Both the position numbers and the translations under genes were made by a program. DNA of 64,000 nt from JABDIY01 sp963803875 (lineage in GTDB: Bacteria; Actinomycetota; Acidimicrobiia; Acidimicrobiales; SZUA-35), in the NCBI GenBank assembly GCA_963803875.1, contig CAWDOA010000016.1, positions 248,001 through 312,000 on the forward strand. The letters are read 5' to 3'. Positions 51,430 through 60,400 of the stretch are shown here, piece after piece (positions within the stretch are counted from its first letter, which is position 1; the number at the start of each line of letters is the position of its first letter). Below the pieces are notes generated by a model. It was given only the letters and a program-made list of their open reading frames with translations. It did not search any database and was not told the origin of the DNA.

Positions 51430-52975
51430 CCGACGAGCTCCTCTGACTCGGGGGACGATCCGGTGGCCATCAGGTAGCCGAGCTGCTCCCGGGTGGCATC
51501 CGCGCCGTCGAAGACGCCTACGAGGGCTCCGCGATAGACCACACCGATGCGGTCCGAGAGCGAGAGGATCTCGTCGAGCTCGGCCGAGACAAGTAGGACA
51601 CCAACTCCCTGATCCCGCAGGCCGATGATCTGGTTGTGAATGAACTCGATCGAGTCCGACGTCGAGTCCTCGAGTCGGCTGGGCGACCACGAGGACCTTG
51701 ACGTCGCCGGTCAGCTCGCGGGCCACGATGACCTTCTGCTGGTTCCCGCCGGACAGGGTTTCCACCGGAACATCGATTCCCGGTGTCCGGATGTCGAACT
51801 CCTCGACCAACCGTTTGGCCTCTTCGTCGACCGGAGCGGTTGCCCGGATGCCGCGGCGGGAGAAAGGCTGAACGTAATAACGATTCAGAACCAGGTTGTC
51901 GGCGATGGAGTACGGCCCGACAAGGCCGTGCTTGTTGCGGTCCTCGGGAATATGGGCAACGCCCATCTCGGTGATCTTGCGGGGGCTCAACTTGGTGGCG
52001 TTGTTGCCGAGCATCTCGACCCGCCCGCTCAACTTGGGCCTCATCCCGGTGATCGCCTCGACCAACTCCCGCTGGCCGTTTCCTTCGACCCCCGCCACTC
52101 CGAAGATCTCACCGGCCCGTACGTCCACCGAGAAGCCGTTGACCATACGCACGCCGCGTTCGTCCTCGACTTCGAGGCCCCGCACGCTGAGGACGACGTC
52201 TCCGGGGACGGCCTCACCTTTGTCGACCTGAAAAGCCACATCGCGTCCGACCATCAGGTTTGCCAGTGATTGCTGAGTGGCGGTCTTCGGGTCGGCAGTT
52301 CCGGCCACACGTCCGTTGCGCAACACGGTGATCCGATCGGCGACGGCGAGCACCTCCCGCAGCTTGTGAGTGATGAAGACGATCGACTTGCCCTGGTCGA
52401 CGAGGCTGCGCACGACGCCGAAGAACTCGTCGACCTCGCCGGGGGTGAGCACGGCGGTCGGCTCGTCCAGGATGAGGATGTCGGCCTCCCGGAACAGCGC
52501 CTTCACCAGCTCGACGCGCTGCTGTTCCCCCACGGAGAGATCACCGACCATGGCATCGGGGTCGACGATGAGCCCATACTTCTCCTCGAGCTCGCGGATG
52601 CGTCGCCGAGCTTCGGCGATGTCGAGCAATCCGTTCTTGGCGAGTTCGTTGCCGAGGATCACATTCTCGGCCACCGTGAACACCGGGATGAGCTGGAAAT
52701 GTTGGTGCACCATGCCGATGCCGTGGTCGATGGCATCGTTCACGCCGGTCAGTTGAACCTGTTCGCCGCGAACCCAGATCTCGCCCTCATCGGGCTGATA
52801 CAGGCCGAAAACCACGTTCATCAGCGTGCTTTTGCCGGCGCCGTTCTCACCGAGCAGACAGTGGATCTCACCCTGGTGGAGGGAGAAATCGACGGTTCTC
52901 GTTGGCGATCACGCCCGGGAAGGTCTTGGTGACGTTACGAACGTCGAGGACCGGGGTATCAGTCCGCTCGGTCAA
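51426..52975 (-). CDS. nucleoside ABC transporter ATPase, two nucleotide-binding domains (two frameshifts as sequenced)
   Basis: RnsB/NupB-like duplicated ATPase. Three pieces lie in different frames. From TTG 52975: LDVRNVTKTFPGVIANEN. After an extra G at 52894-52895 (plus): SLHQGEIHCLLGENGAGKS, Walker A, then VGEQQRVELVKALF and LILDEPT. After an extra base at about 51654: SIEFIHNQIIGLRDQG to the end at 51426. The second domain contains ETLSGGNQQKVIVARELT. Correcting both gives 515 residues, the family norm. As written the first domain lacks Walker A and the tail is replaced by unrelated sequence running into the permease. Both are plausible errors. Confidence 0.82.
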
Positions 52976-53059
52976 CTGGCTCGCTCCCCGTCACGCAACA
53001 CGGAGTTGAGCTTAGACCACGAGACCTGGGTGGCACACGATTGAGGAATCCGAACGCGC

Positions 53060-53093
53060 CCGGGCCCGGCCCCCACTTGGAGGCCGGGCCCGG
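53060..53093 (-). promoter_or_regulatory. 12-bp perfect intercistronic hairpin between binding protein and ATPase genes
   Basis: CCGGGCCCGGCC (53060-53071) and GGCCGGGCCCGG (53082-53093) pair perfectly around a 10-nt loop, in the gap after the substrate-binding gene on the minus strand. There is no T-tract, so it is likelier an mRNA-stabilising or attenuating stem that lets the binding protein be made in excess over the membrane subunits, than a full terminator. Confidence 0.65.
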
Positions 53094-53127
53094 TTCAATC
53101 AACGATGAAGGGCTGAGGAATCCGGCG

Positions 53128-54355
53128 TTAATCGCAGGCTGATCCCTCGCCGATGAAGAGCCCGTCCTGTCCGCAGATGCCCGTGGTGAGGGTGCCGTCA
53201 ACGAACGCCTGGCGGGCTGCCTCGACCGCAGCAAGTGCCTCGGCTGAAACGTCGGCATCGTGGGAAGGTGCCATTGCGATGCCATCGTTGGCCACGGTGC
53301 CGGCGACGAAACCGCCCTCGAAGTCGCCTTGGACGGCGTCGGCGATGAGGCGGAACGTGACGAGGTCGACGCGCTTCATGGCCGACGACGCCAGGTACTC
53401 CGAGCCCGGGGTGCTTCCACCGTTGAAGGTAGTGAAGTACTCGTCCTGGTCGACGCCAATGCCCCAGATGCCCTGCTTGGCCGCCTCGGCGACGCCGCCG
53501 GACCCGGTCTGGCCGCCGGCCCCGAAGATGACGTCAGCGCCCTCGCCGATGAACTGGGTGGCGTCGGAGGCTCCCTTGGCGATGTCGGTGAAGCTCTCGT
53601 TGTAGATCGACAGCACCCGGATGTCGGGGTTGGTGGCCTCGGCGCCCAGGGTGTAGCCGTTCACGAACTTCACGACCGGCGGAACGTCCTGCCGGCCGGC
53701 GACGACGCCGACCACTCCGGTCTCGCTGAGCGAGGCGGCGAGCACACCGGCCATGTAGCCGCTCTCGTCTTCATTGAACTGCTCGCCGGCCATGTTCGGC
53801 GGGTACTCGACCAGGAACTGATCGACCCCGATGAAGTTGACGTCGGGGTTCGCAATGGCGGCTTCCTCGGTGTCGCTCGTGATGAGGAAGCCGACTGTGA
53901 TCAGTACGTCAGGATCGTTTTCCAGCGACGTGGAGATGTTCGCCTCGTAGTCGGCCTCGGAGACAGTCTCGATGAAGCTGGTGTCCTCGATCCCGAAACA
54001 CTCGTTGGCTGCGACCATGCCGTCATAGGCAAACTGGTTGAACGTGCCGTCGTCGACTTTGCCGATGTCGGTGACGAGATTGACCCGGAACCCGTCCGGG
54101 GCCTGGAGACCGTCGTACTCGGCACACGCCTGGTCGAGCGTGACAAACGAAGCCTCCTCGGTCATTGCCTCGGTGGTCTCGGTCATTGCCTCGGTGGTCT
54201 CGGTCGTTGCCCGCCGTGGTCTCGGTTGTTTCCGCCGTGGTCTCGGTCGTTTCCGCCGTCGTGTCGGTGGTGGTGTCGTCGTCGCTGCCGCAGGCGGCGC
54301 CAATGACGCTGAGCGCTGCGATGAAGACGACAGCTAGTCGGTATCTACTGTTCAT
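53128..54355 (-). CDS. BMP-family nucleoside-binding lipoprotein (frameshifted as sequenced)
   Basis: Extracellular solute-binding protein of the PnrA/BmpA class. ATG 54355 begins a signal peptide (YRLAVVFIAALSVIGAAC) with a lipobox-type cysteine, then a Thr/Glu-rich linker (TTETTAETTETT). In another frame the linker goes on and the mature domain follows (FRVNLVTDIGKVDDGTFNQ, VIFGAGGQTGSGGVAEAAK, GIGVDQDEYF). One surplus C in CCC at 54210-54212 separates them; removing it gives 408 residues. As written the mature domain has no signal peptide. First gene of the ABC operon. Confidence 0.87.
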
Positions 54356-54424
54356 GATTTACTCTTCCCAAGAATGTGTACAGGTGTAAGTACTTGACGA
54401 GGGAGCAGGATATCTGCCTGTGGG

Positions 54425-54438
54425 GCATCAGATGATGC
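54425..54438. promoter_or_regulatory. 14-bp inverted repeat in a divergent promoter region
   Basis: GCATCA-GA-TGATGC is a perfect 6+6 palindrome in the 281-bp gap between the BMP lipoprotein gene (minus) and the helicase gene (plus). Its place suggests an operator for one or both; no regulator gene is adjacent. The gap holds no gene otherwise. Confidence 0.35.
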
Positions 54439-54554
54439 ATGTGACAGATACCGTAACAAGTGGTGCGGACCGGCATTCGAGCCGATTTACAGTGCCAGGC
54501 ATGGGCGAACCCGCTGTCGCCCACAGTCACCTTCCCTGCCACGGCGTGTTCGTG

Positions 54555-54587
54555 GTGCACATCGGAGGCCTCGACCAGGGCGTGCAC
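54555..54587. repeat. 33-bp direct repeat, right flank of the nucleoside ABC operon
   Basis: Partner of 48878-48910 (29/33 identical, same strand), lying 50 bp before the helicase start. See that entry. Confidence 0.45.
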
Positions 54588-54636
54588 CGATCCGACCAGT
54601 GCCTACACTGATTGGTTCCCACACCGAAAGTCCGAC

Positions 54637-56358
54637 ATGCTCGACAACTCCACCGATCCCGGCTCCCCGAACGGGTCCGGTTCCCCCGCCGAGCCGGTCG
54701 GGTTCGAGTCACTCGGACTCGATGTCTCGGTGCTGCCTCAGCTCGAAGCGCTCGGCTACGAAGAACCCACCCCGATTCAGGCCGAGGCGATCCCCGTATT
54801 GCTGGCGGGCCGCGACATGATCGGCCAGGCCGCCACCGGAACGGGCAAGACAGCTGCCTTTGCGCTGCCGATCCTGCAACGACTGAAGGAGTCGAAGGAC
54901 GCTGGAGGGCGGAAGGAGGGACCTTATGCGCTCGTCCTCGCTCCAACCCGCGAGCTCGCGATGCAGGTGTCAGAGGCGATCCACAAGTACGGCCGCGGTA
55001 TCGGCACTCGGGTCCTTCCGATCTACGGCGGTCAGCCGATCGGACGCCAGCTGCAGGCCCTCAAACGAGGTGTCGACGTGGTTGTCGCAACCCCGGGTCG
55101 AGCCCTCGATCACATTGGTCGCCGCACCCTCCGTCTCGATCAGATCGAGATCGTCGTGCTGGATGAGGCTGACGAGATGCTCGATATGGGCTTCGCCGAA
55201 GACCTCGAGGCCATCCTCAGCGAGCTACCCGAAGAACGGCAGACGGTTCTTTTTTCTGCAACCATGCCGCCGCGGATCAATTCCATCGCCCGCTCCCACC
55301 TCAACGACCCTGTTGTGATCAAGATCGCACATGCGAAAGAAGCTACTGGCGAACTTCCCAAGGTTCGACAGCTCGCTTACATGGTGAATCGCAACCACAA
55401 AGCAGCAGCGCTGGGGCGAATTCTCGATATGGAAGCGCCCGAGGCAGCACTTGTGTTCTGCCGCACCCGCAATGAGGTCGACCAGCTCTCCGAAACGCTC
55501 AACGGACGCGGTTACCGAGCCGAAGCTCTTCACGGCGGGATGAGCCAGGAGCAGCGAGATCGCGCCCTTGGGAAACTGAAGAACGGTATTGCCGATCTGC
55601 TGATCGCCACCGACGTGGCAGCTCGAGGTCTCGACATCACCCAACTCACTCACGTCGTGAATTTCGACGTGCCATCTGCACCCGAGGCCTACATACACCG
55701 CATAGGTCGTGTCGGCCGAGCCGGCCGCGAAGGTGTAGCCATCACGTTGGCCGAACCTCGCGAACATCGACAGCTCAAGAACATCGAGCGAATCACCAAA
55801 CAGAAGCTCAAGCTGGAGACAATCCCCACGGTCGCCCACCTGCGCGAACGACGCCTCGACATCACTCGCGGTCAACTTCGAGAAGCGATCCAGATCGGCG
55901 ACGGCGATGCGTTTCGTCCGATCTTCGACAGTCTGAGCGACGAATTCGACGTGGTCGAAATCGCTTTGGCCGCAATGAAGCTCGCCCACGATGCCACGGC
56001 CCCTGAGAGCGACGAGCAGGAGATTCCCACCGCAACCGTGAGAGACCGCAAGAAGAGCGATCGGTTCGACAACAAGCACGATCGCAAAGGCAAGCGGGAT
56101 CGTTTCAAGAAGGGCGACGCCAACAGTGTTCGGTTGTATGTGAGCGGCGGAAAGTCTGCCGGCATCCGACCCAAAGACCTCGTGGGAGCGATCGCAGGTG
56201 AATCGGGCCTGCCCGGCCGCGAGATCGGCCCGATCGACATTCAGGACCGTTTCTCACTCGTCTCTGTCCCTGCCGACAAAGCCGACCACGTCCTCGACTC
56301 GATGCGAGGCGTGGCGCTGCGAGGCAAGAAGATCACCTTCCGCCGAGAACGATTCTAG
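54637..56358 (+). CDS. deaD: DEAD-box ATP-dependent RNA helicase with DbpA-type C-terminal domain
   Basis: A 573-residue RNA helicase of the CsdA/DeaD family. Q motif EPTPIQAEAIPVL, motif I ATGTGKTA, Ia PTRELAMQV, II DEAD, III SAT, and VI HRIGRVGRAG in two RecA-like domains; the last ~75 residues are the DbpA RNA-binding domain (VRLYVSGGKSAGIRPKDLV). Basic linker between (KKSDRFDNKHDRKGKRD). Start at ATG 54637; the frame open from 54460 is not supported. Probably involved in ribosome assembly or mRNA decay in the cold. It is followed by a family-1 repeat, which may form the 3' end of its message. Confidence 0.92.
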   Translation: MLDNSTDPGSPNGSGSPAEPVGFESLGLDVSVLPQLEALGYEEPTPIQAEAIPVLLAGRDMIGQAATGTGKTAAFALPILQRLKESKDAGGRKEGPYALVLAPTRELAMQVSEAIHKYGRGIGTRVLPIYGGQPIGRQLQALKRGVDVVVATPGRALDHIGRRTLRLDQIEIVVLDEADEMLDMGFAEDLEAILSELPEERQTVLFSATMPPRINSIARSHLNDPVVIKIAHAKEATGELPKVRQLAYMVNRNHKAAALGRILDMEAPEAALVFCRTRNEVDQLSETLNGRGYRAEALHGGMSQEQRDRALGKLKNGIADLLIATDVAARGLDITQLTHVVNFDVPSAPEAYIHRIGRVGRAGREGVAITLAEPREHRQLKNIERITKQKLKLETIPTVAHLRERRLDITRGQLREAIQIGDGDAFRPIFDSLSDEFDVVEIALAAMKLAHDATAPESDEQEIPTATVRDRKKSDRFDNKHDRKGKRDRFKKGDANSVRLYVSGGKSAGIRPKDLVGAIAGESGLPGREIGPIDIQDRFSLVSVPADKADHVLDSMRGVALRGKKITFRRERF

Positions 56359-56360
56359 TT

Positions 56361-56488
56361 CTCCCCTTCAGGGGGAGCGTTGCCACGCAGGTTCCGTTGT
56401 CGTCGCTCGCTCCTGCGGGCCCACGTTCTCACTCGCTGACGCTCGCTTCGTGGTCCCTCCAGAACTCGGCTCGCACCGGCGCACGTGA
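56361..56488. repeat. palindromic intergenic repeat family 1, copy 3, with covarying stem
   Basis: Starts with the hairpin CTCCCC-TTCA-GGGGGAG just after the helicase stop, then matches copies 1 and 2 to 56456, and copy 1 to 56488. The inner stem is CGCAGG (56386-56391) with CCTGCG (56412-56417), where copies 1 and 2 have CGGAGG/CCTCCG. Both sides changed together, which preserves pairing. Confidence 0.85.
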
Positions 56489-56589
56489 CGGTCTCGGTTG
56501 GGTGATTAGGCTGCGCAGGGACCGAGTGGCTGGGGAGATGTGAACATTTGATCGAGCGGAGCGAGACCGATGCGAAGGCGAGCGGGGGG

Positions 56590-57789
56590 ATGCTGGAGGG
56601 CATACGGGTCGTCGACTTCAGCCAGTATTTGGCTGGTCCGGCGTGCACTCGACTGATGGTTGAGCAGGGGGCGGAGTGCATCAAGCTCGAACTTCCCGAA
56701 CACGGAGATCCCAGCCGCGGGTTGCAGCCCCGCATCAACCGCCGCTCGGCGTTCCTGGTGCAACAGAACCGCGGCAAGCGCAGCGTGGGCCTGGACTTCA
56801 GAACCGAGGCCGGTCGACAGATTGCCCTGGAGCTCGTCGCAACCGCAGATGTGGTGGTGGAAAATTTCAGTCCCGGCGTGATGGCTCGTTACGGACTGGC
56901 CTACGAGGATCTGATCGCCGTGAAGCCCGACCTGGTCATGGCCAGCATTTCCGGATTCGGACAGACTGGCCCTCTGGCTCATCGTCCGGCGTTCGATTTC
57001 ATCGCCCAGGGATTCAGTGGAATCGCCCACATGACGGGGTTTCCTGATGGACCGCCACTCCTGGTCGGTTCCGCCATCGCAGATTCCAACGCCGGCGTGC
57101 ATGCCTTTGCTGGAATCGGGACTGCACTCTTCCACCGCGAGCGCACCGGGGAAGGCACCTACCTCGATATATCCATGGTGGATGCCCTGGTCCACATGCA
57201 CGAAACCGGTATCCACGCCCCCGGACTCACCAACGGTGAGTACGTGCCGATTCGACATGGCCGGGACTATCAGCCGGTCGCTCCCGCAGGCGTGTTCGCC
57301 GGGCCCGAGAGCTGGATCATTCTCATCGTCACAGTCCACCAAGTTGGCCAGCTCTGGGACGCCCTCGGTCGCCCCGACTTGGCCGACGATCCCCGCTTCC
57401 AAGGGAATTCGGCGAGGGTTACCAATAGAGCCGAGTTGAACCGCATCATTGAAGGCTGGATGGCGACGTTCTCAACCGACGATGAGGTGATCGACGCCCT
57501 GGCGAGTCATCGGGTGCCGTGCACCAAGGTGAACAGCCCGGCGGACCTTGCCGACATCGTCCATCTGAGAGAGCGCGGTTCGGTTATCAGTTACAACGAC
57601 CCACTCGTCGGTCCCGGCTTCTATCCCGGTCACCCGATCAAGATCGAGGGCCACGAGCCGCACGTGGGCGGTGCGGTGGAATCGCTGGGCCAGTCCAACT
57701 CTGAGGTGCTGAGTTGGCTCGGGGTCTCAGCTGCTCGCATCGCCGAACTCGAGGCCGAAGGTGTTCTCTCGAGCAAGTCGCACGGCTAA
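56590..57789 (+). CDS. CaiB/BaiF (class III) CoA-transferase
   Basis: A family III CoA-transferase swapping CoA between carboxylic acids. Starting at ATG 56590 (GGGGGG just before), the family features are LEGIRVVDFSQYLAGP, the ADVVVENFSPGVMARYGL loop, the catalytic aspartate in YLDISMVDALVH and the FAGIGTALFHRERTGEG region. About 399 residues; the frame extends upstream to TTG 56548. Substrate unknown; racemase-type members (alpha-methylacyl-CoA) share this fold. Isolated from the neighbouring genes by repeats. Confidence 0.85.
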   Translation: MLEGIRVVDFSQYLAGPACTRLMVEQGAECIKLELPEHGDPSRGLQPRINRRSAFLVQQNRGKRSVGLDFRTEAGRQIALELVATADVVVENFSPGVMARYGLAYEDLIAVKPDLVMASISGFGQTGPLAHRPAFDFIAQGFSGIAHMTGFPDGPPLLVGSAIADSNAGVHAFAGIGTALFHRERTGEGTYLDISMVDALVHMHETGIHAPGLTNGEYVPIRHGRDYQPVAPAGVFAGPESWIILIVTVHQVGQLWDALGRPDLADDPRFQGNSARVTNRAELNRIIEGWMATFSTDDEVIDALASHRVPCTKVNSPADLADIVHLRERGSVISYNDPLVGPGFYPGHPIKIEGHEPHVGGAVESLGQSNSEVLSWLGVSAARIAELEAEGVLSSKSHG

Positions 57790-57799
57790 CGGCCCAAAT

Positions 57800-57912
57800 T
57801 CCGTTGGGAAACCACATTCGACCGTTCTGCCGTTCCTGAACCACACCCTGTGTGCCGGGGGAACGGAATTTCGGGGAGATGTGGTTGGGGAACGGAATTT
57901 CGGATTCGGACC
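57800..57912. repeat. intergenic repeat family 2, copy B
   Basis: Between the convergent CoA-transferase and response-regulator genes. ACCACATTCGACCGTTCTG matches 21471-21489 at nearly all positions. GGGGAACGGAATTTCGGGGAGATGTGG and a second GGGAACGGAATTTCGG (split) match the 29-bp units at 21506-21563. As in copy A the ends CCACAT/ATGTGG and CCGTTC/GAACGG are inverse, so a folded structure is possible. Confidence 0.6.
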
Positions 57913-57924
57913 GGAACGTCTGCT

Positions 57925-58572
57925 CTAGATGTCTTCAGGTTCGTGGTCGAGGTCGATGATGCCCAGACGGACCGCGCCCAGGACGGCGTGGGTGAGGCTC
58001 TGGGCGTCGAGCTTGCGATAGATCGCATTCAGATGATTGTGAACGGTCTTGGTCGTGATACCCAGATGGCGGCCAGCCTGCTTGGTGCTCATCCCGTCGG
58101 CGATGGCTTGAAGAATCTCGACCTGACGTTCGCTCAAGAGATCCTCGTTGGCCCGCTGTTCGTTTGCAGTGGTCAACATGGCGCCGGCCAGGGCAGGGGA
58201 AAGCACAGTTTCACCATCAGCCACTCGCAGCACCGTGTCGCGAACGTCAACGAATGAGGTCCCCTTGCTCAGATAGGCGCTGGCCCCGGCTGCGATGGCG
58301 TCTCGGGTCTTGTCGATGTCGTCGTGCATCGTGAGCACGGCGATGCGACATGTGGGAACGGCTTCACGGATCAAGCTGGTCGCCTCGATTCCGTCCATCA
58401 CCGGCATGGAGAGGTCCATCAGTACGACGTCGGGTTGGAGCGACTTGGCAAGCGATACCGCTTCCTCTCCAGTTGAAGCTTCACCGACCACCTCGTCGCC
58501 GGCGGCTTCGAAGGATCGGCGCAGGCCGTCGCGAAGTAATGCGTGGTCATCGGCTAGAAGAATTCGGATCAT
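57925..58572 (-). CDS. NarL/LuxR-family response regulator
   Basis: A 215-residue transcription factor. Receiver domain (1-120) with the acidic pocket DDH, phospho-acceptor D54 region VVLMDLSMPVMDG and the KGTS lysine; LuxR-type HTH at the C-terminus (LSERQVEILQAIADGMSTKQ, then TTKTVHNHLNAIYRKL). ATG 58572 overlaps the sensor gene stop by 4 bp, so they are coupled. Regulates unknown genes; the cognate sensor is the next entry. Confidence 0.92.
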   Translation of the reverse strand: MIRILLADDHALLRDGLRRSFEAAGDEVVGEASTGEEAVSLAKSLQPDVVLMDLSMPVMDGIEATSLIREAVPTCRIAVLTMHDDIDKTRDAIAAGASAYLSKGTSFVDVRDTVLRVADGETVLSPALAGAMLTTANEQRANEDLLSERQVEILQAIADGMSTKQAGRHLGITTKTVHNHLNAIYRKLDAQSLTHAVLGAVRLGIIDLDHEPEDI

Positions 58573-60245
58573 GGGTGTGCTCCCGAAGTTGATGGACTGG
58601 TGAGAACAGTAATCGTCGTTCCCTCGTTAGGTGAGCTGCGTACTTCCAAGATTGCCCCAACTGAGGCGGCTCGTTCACGCATACCCACTAAACCATAGGC
58701 GTTGCCCCGGATCCCCTTGGCGGGATCGAAACCTCGTCCATTGTCATGGATATAGAGCGTGCCCCTGCCGCGTTCGATGGTCCAGGCCACGGTGACCTGG
58801 GAGGCGTTAGCATGTTTCTCGACATTCGTGAGCGCTTCTTGAGCTATCCGCAGGAGTTCGTTTTCGACCACTTCGCCCAAGACGAGATCCCGATCGTCGG
58901 GAATCGTGAGGTCGATTTCCAATGCAGACCGCTTCCGGATGCGGTTGATCACCTCCCCGAGAAGCACGCCCAGCGGTCGGCCCGGGCCGACGCTGGCCCT
59001 CAGTTCCATCAGCGTGTCTCGTAGCTCGGCCACCGCACCCTGGGTGTCTGCATGCAGCGCTTTCAGGTCGGTCGAAGGTTCGTCTTGTTCGGACTGGATG
59101 CGTTCGAGCTCCAGGCTGATGTAGGTGAGCCATTGGCCAAGCCGGTCGTGGAGATCCCGAGCGATCCGGCTGCGTTCCTCTGCGGCAGCGAGCGAGCGGA
59201 GATGCCCGAACGATCGAGCGTTGGAGAGGGTGAGCGCAAGCACGTCGGCCATGCCGCTCAGCATGACCGCGTCGCCGGGGGAGTAGGCCGCAGTATTCTC
59301 CCGCTCGATCCCAACCAAGCCGCGGTCTCGGCCGTTGACGATGAGCCGGGCGTACATGCCGCTTCCGGAGCGTTTGCTGGTGGCGCTGAGGTCATTGATT
59401 CGCAGCACGTCAACAGCCCCGGCCGCATCAGACAGAGGTGCTGGGAGGTCATCGACGGGGAACGTGGGTGGAAGGTCGAACCCGGTCTGGGTTTGAGTCG
59501 ACCACAGTTGCTCATCGAGTGTGGTGTCGTCGAGGGTGAGGATGACGATTCGATCGGGCTGGAATACCTCCTGCAACTGGCTCCTTGTGCTTCGGAGCAC
59601 GTCGGCAAGATCCAGCGACGACGGCAACGTGCGGGCGACGTCCATCAGCGCACCCAGCAGTTCATTCGTTTCCACCAGCCGGTCCCGCTGGGCGCTCAAT
59701 GTTCGGCGGGTCCGTTCAGCCTCGGTGAGATTGATGTGATAGATCCCGGGAAACAGCGCTGCGGTAACCAGGGCCAGAACAGCCAGGGGACTGAAGCCGA
59801 ACCCGTCGTCGGTGAAGTACACCGTGCTGACACCGGCCGAGGCGAATGCCAAACCGGCGGCCACCGCCCCGAACGGCAGCCCCCAGCCGAAGGCGACGAC
59901 CGCCACGGCAACCATGATGCAGCCGACGAAGGGGCTGTCCAGTCCGGCCGAGATCCCGAGGCCGAGACCCAAGACGGCAACGTCACCCAGGGCAAAGATG
60001 AGGGCGGAGCGGCTCGACGCGTCGGTGCGCAGAGGAATGATGGTCCTGAATGTGGCGACGAAGATTGCCACTGCGAGCGTCCCAACGACCTGCACGTTGC
60101 CGCTCGAGGCCTGGGTTGCCGCCCACCCCAGTCCAATGGCGATGGCCCCCCAACGCAGAAGTGTCAGGATCGCCGCCAGTGAGGCGGTGAGCAGATTGAT
60201 CTCCACAGAACCGCCGCCCTTGAGGGCGCGCAACGACTTCAACAC
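58569..60245 (-). CDS. sensor histidine kinase, HisKA_3 type with GAF domain
   Basis: A 558-residue membrane kinase. About six TM helices in the first 180 residues, a coiled linker, a GAF-like domain (about 200-330), a dimerisation helix with the phosphorylated histidine in RIARDLHDRLGQWLTYIS and a C-terminal HATPase with N-box AQEALTNVEKHANASQV and YIHDNGRGFDP. Typical of DesK/LiaS-type systems paired with NarL regulators. GTG 60245 start. Signal unknown. An upstream 155-bp gap (60246-60400) has nothing recognisable. Confidence 0.9.
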   Translation of the reverse strand: MLKSLRALKGGGSVEINLLTASLAAILTLLRWGAIAIGLGWAATQASSGNVQVVGTLAVAIFVATFRTIIPLRTDASSRSALIFALGDVAVLGLGLGISAGLDSPFVGCIMVAVAVVAFGWGLPFGAVAAGLAFASAGVSTVYFTDDGFGFSPLAVLALVTAALFPGIYHINLTEAERTRRTLSAQRDRLVETNELLGALMDVARTLPSSLDLADVLRSTRSQLQEVFQPDRIVILTLDDTTLDEQLWSTQTQTGFDLPPTFPVDDLPAPLSDAAGAVDVLRINDLSATSKRSGSGMYARLIVNGRDRGLVGIERENTAAYSPGDAVMLSGMADVLALTLSNARSFGHLRSLAAAEERSRIARDLHDRLGQWLTYISLELERIQSEQDEPSTDLKALHADTQGAVAELRDTLMELRASVGPGRPLGVLLGEVINRIRKRSALEIDLTIPDDRDLVLGEVVENELLRIAQEALTNVEKHANASQVTVAWTIERGRGTLYIHDNGRGFDPAKGIRGNAYGLVGMRERAASVGAILEVRSSPNEGTTITVLTSPSTSGAHP

Positions 60246-60400
60246 CTCTCCGGGTGTAGGTTGCTCGGACGCGGCTGGCGGCCTTGGTCGTTGCGACGGT
60301 CACCATTCACCCCATCGGCACGATGGGGGTTCCCTTCAATACTGCGAACTGTGGTCGTCTGGGACGCATAGTGCCGCCCTGCGTCGTGGTATCAACGCGG

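Noticed and set aside
50287..52821. apparent 844-residue ATPase-permease fusion
   Set aside because: The join is an artefact of one extra base; the corrected frame ends the ATPase at 51426 with an ATGA overlap.
11586..54355. programmed -1/+1 frameshifting as the cause of the broken genes
   Set aside because: No shared slippery heptamer or following structure; nine unrelated genes would all need it.
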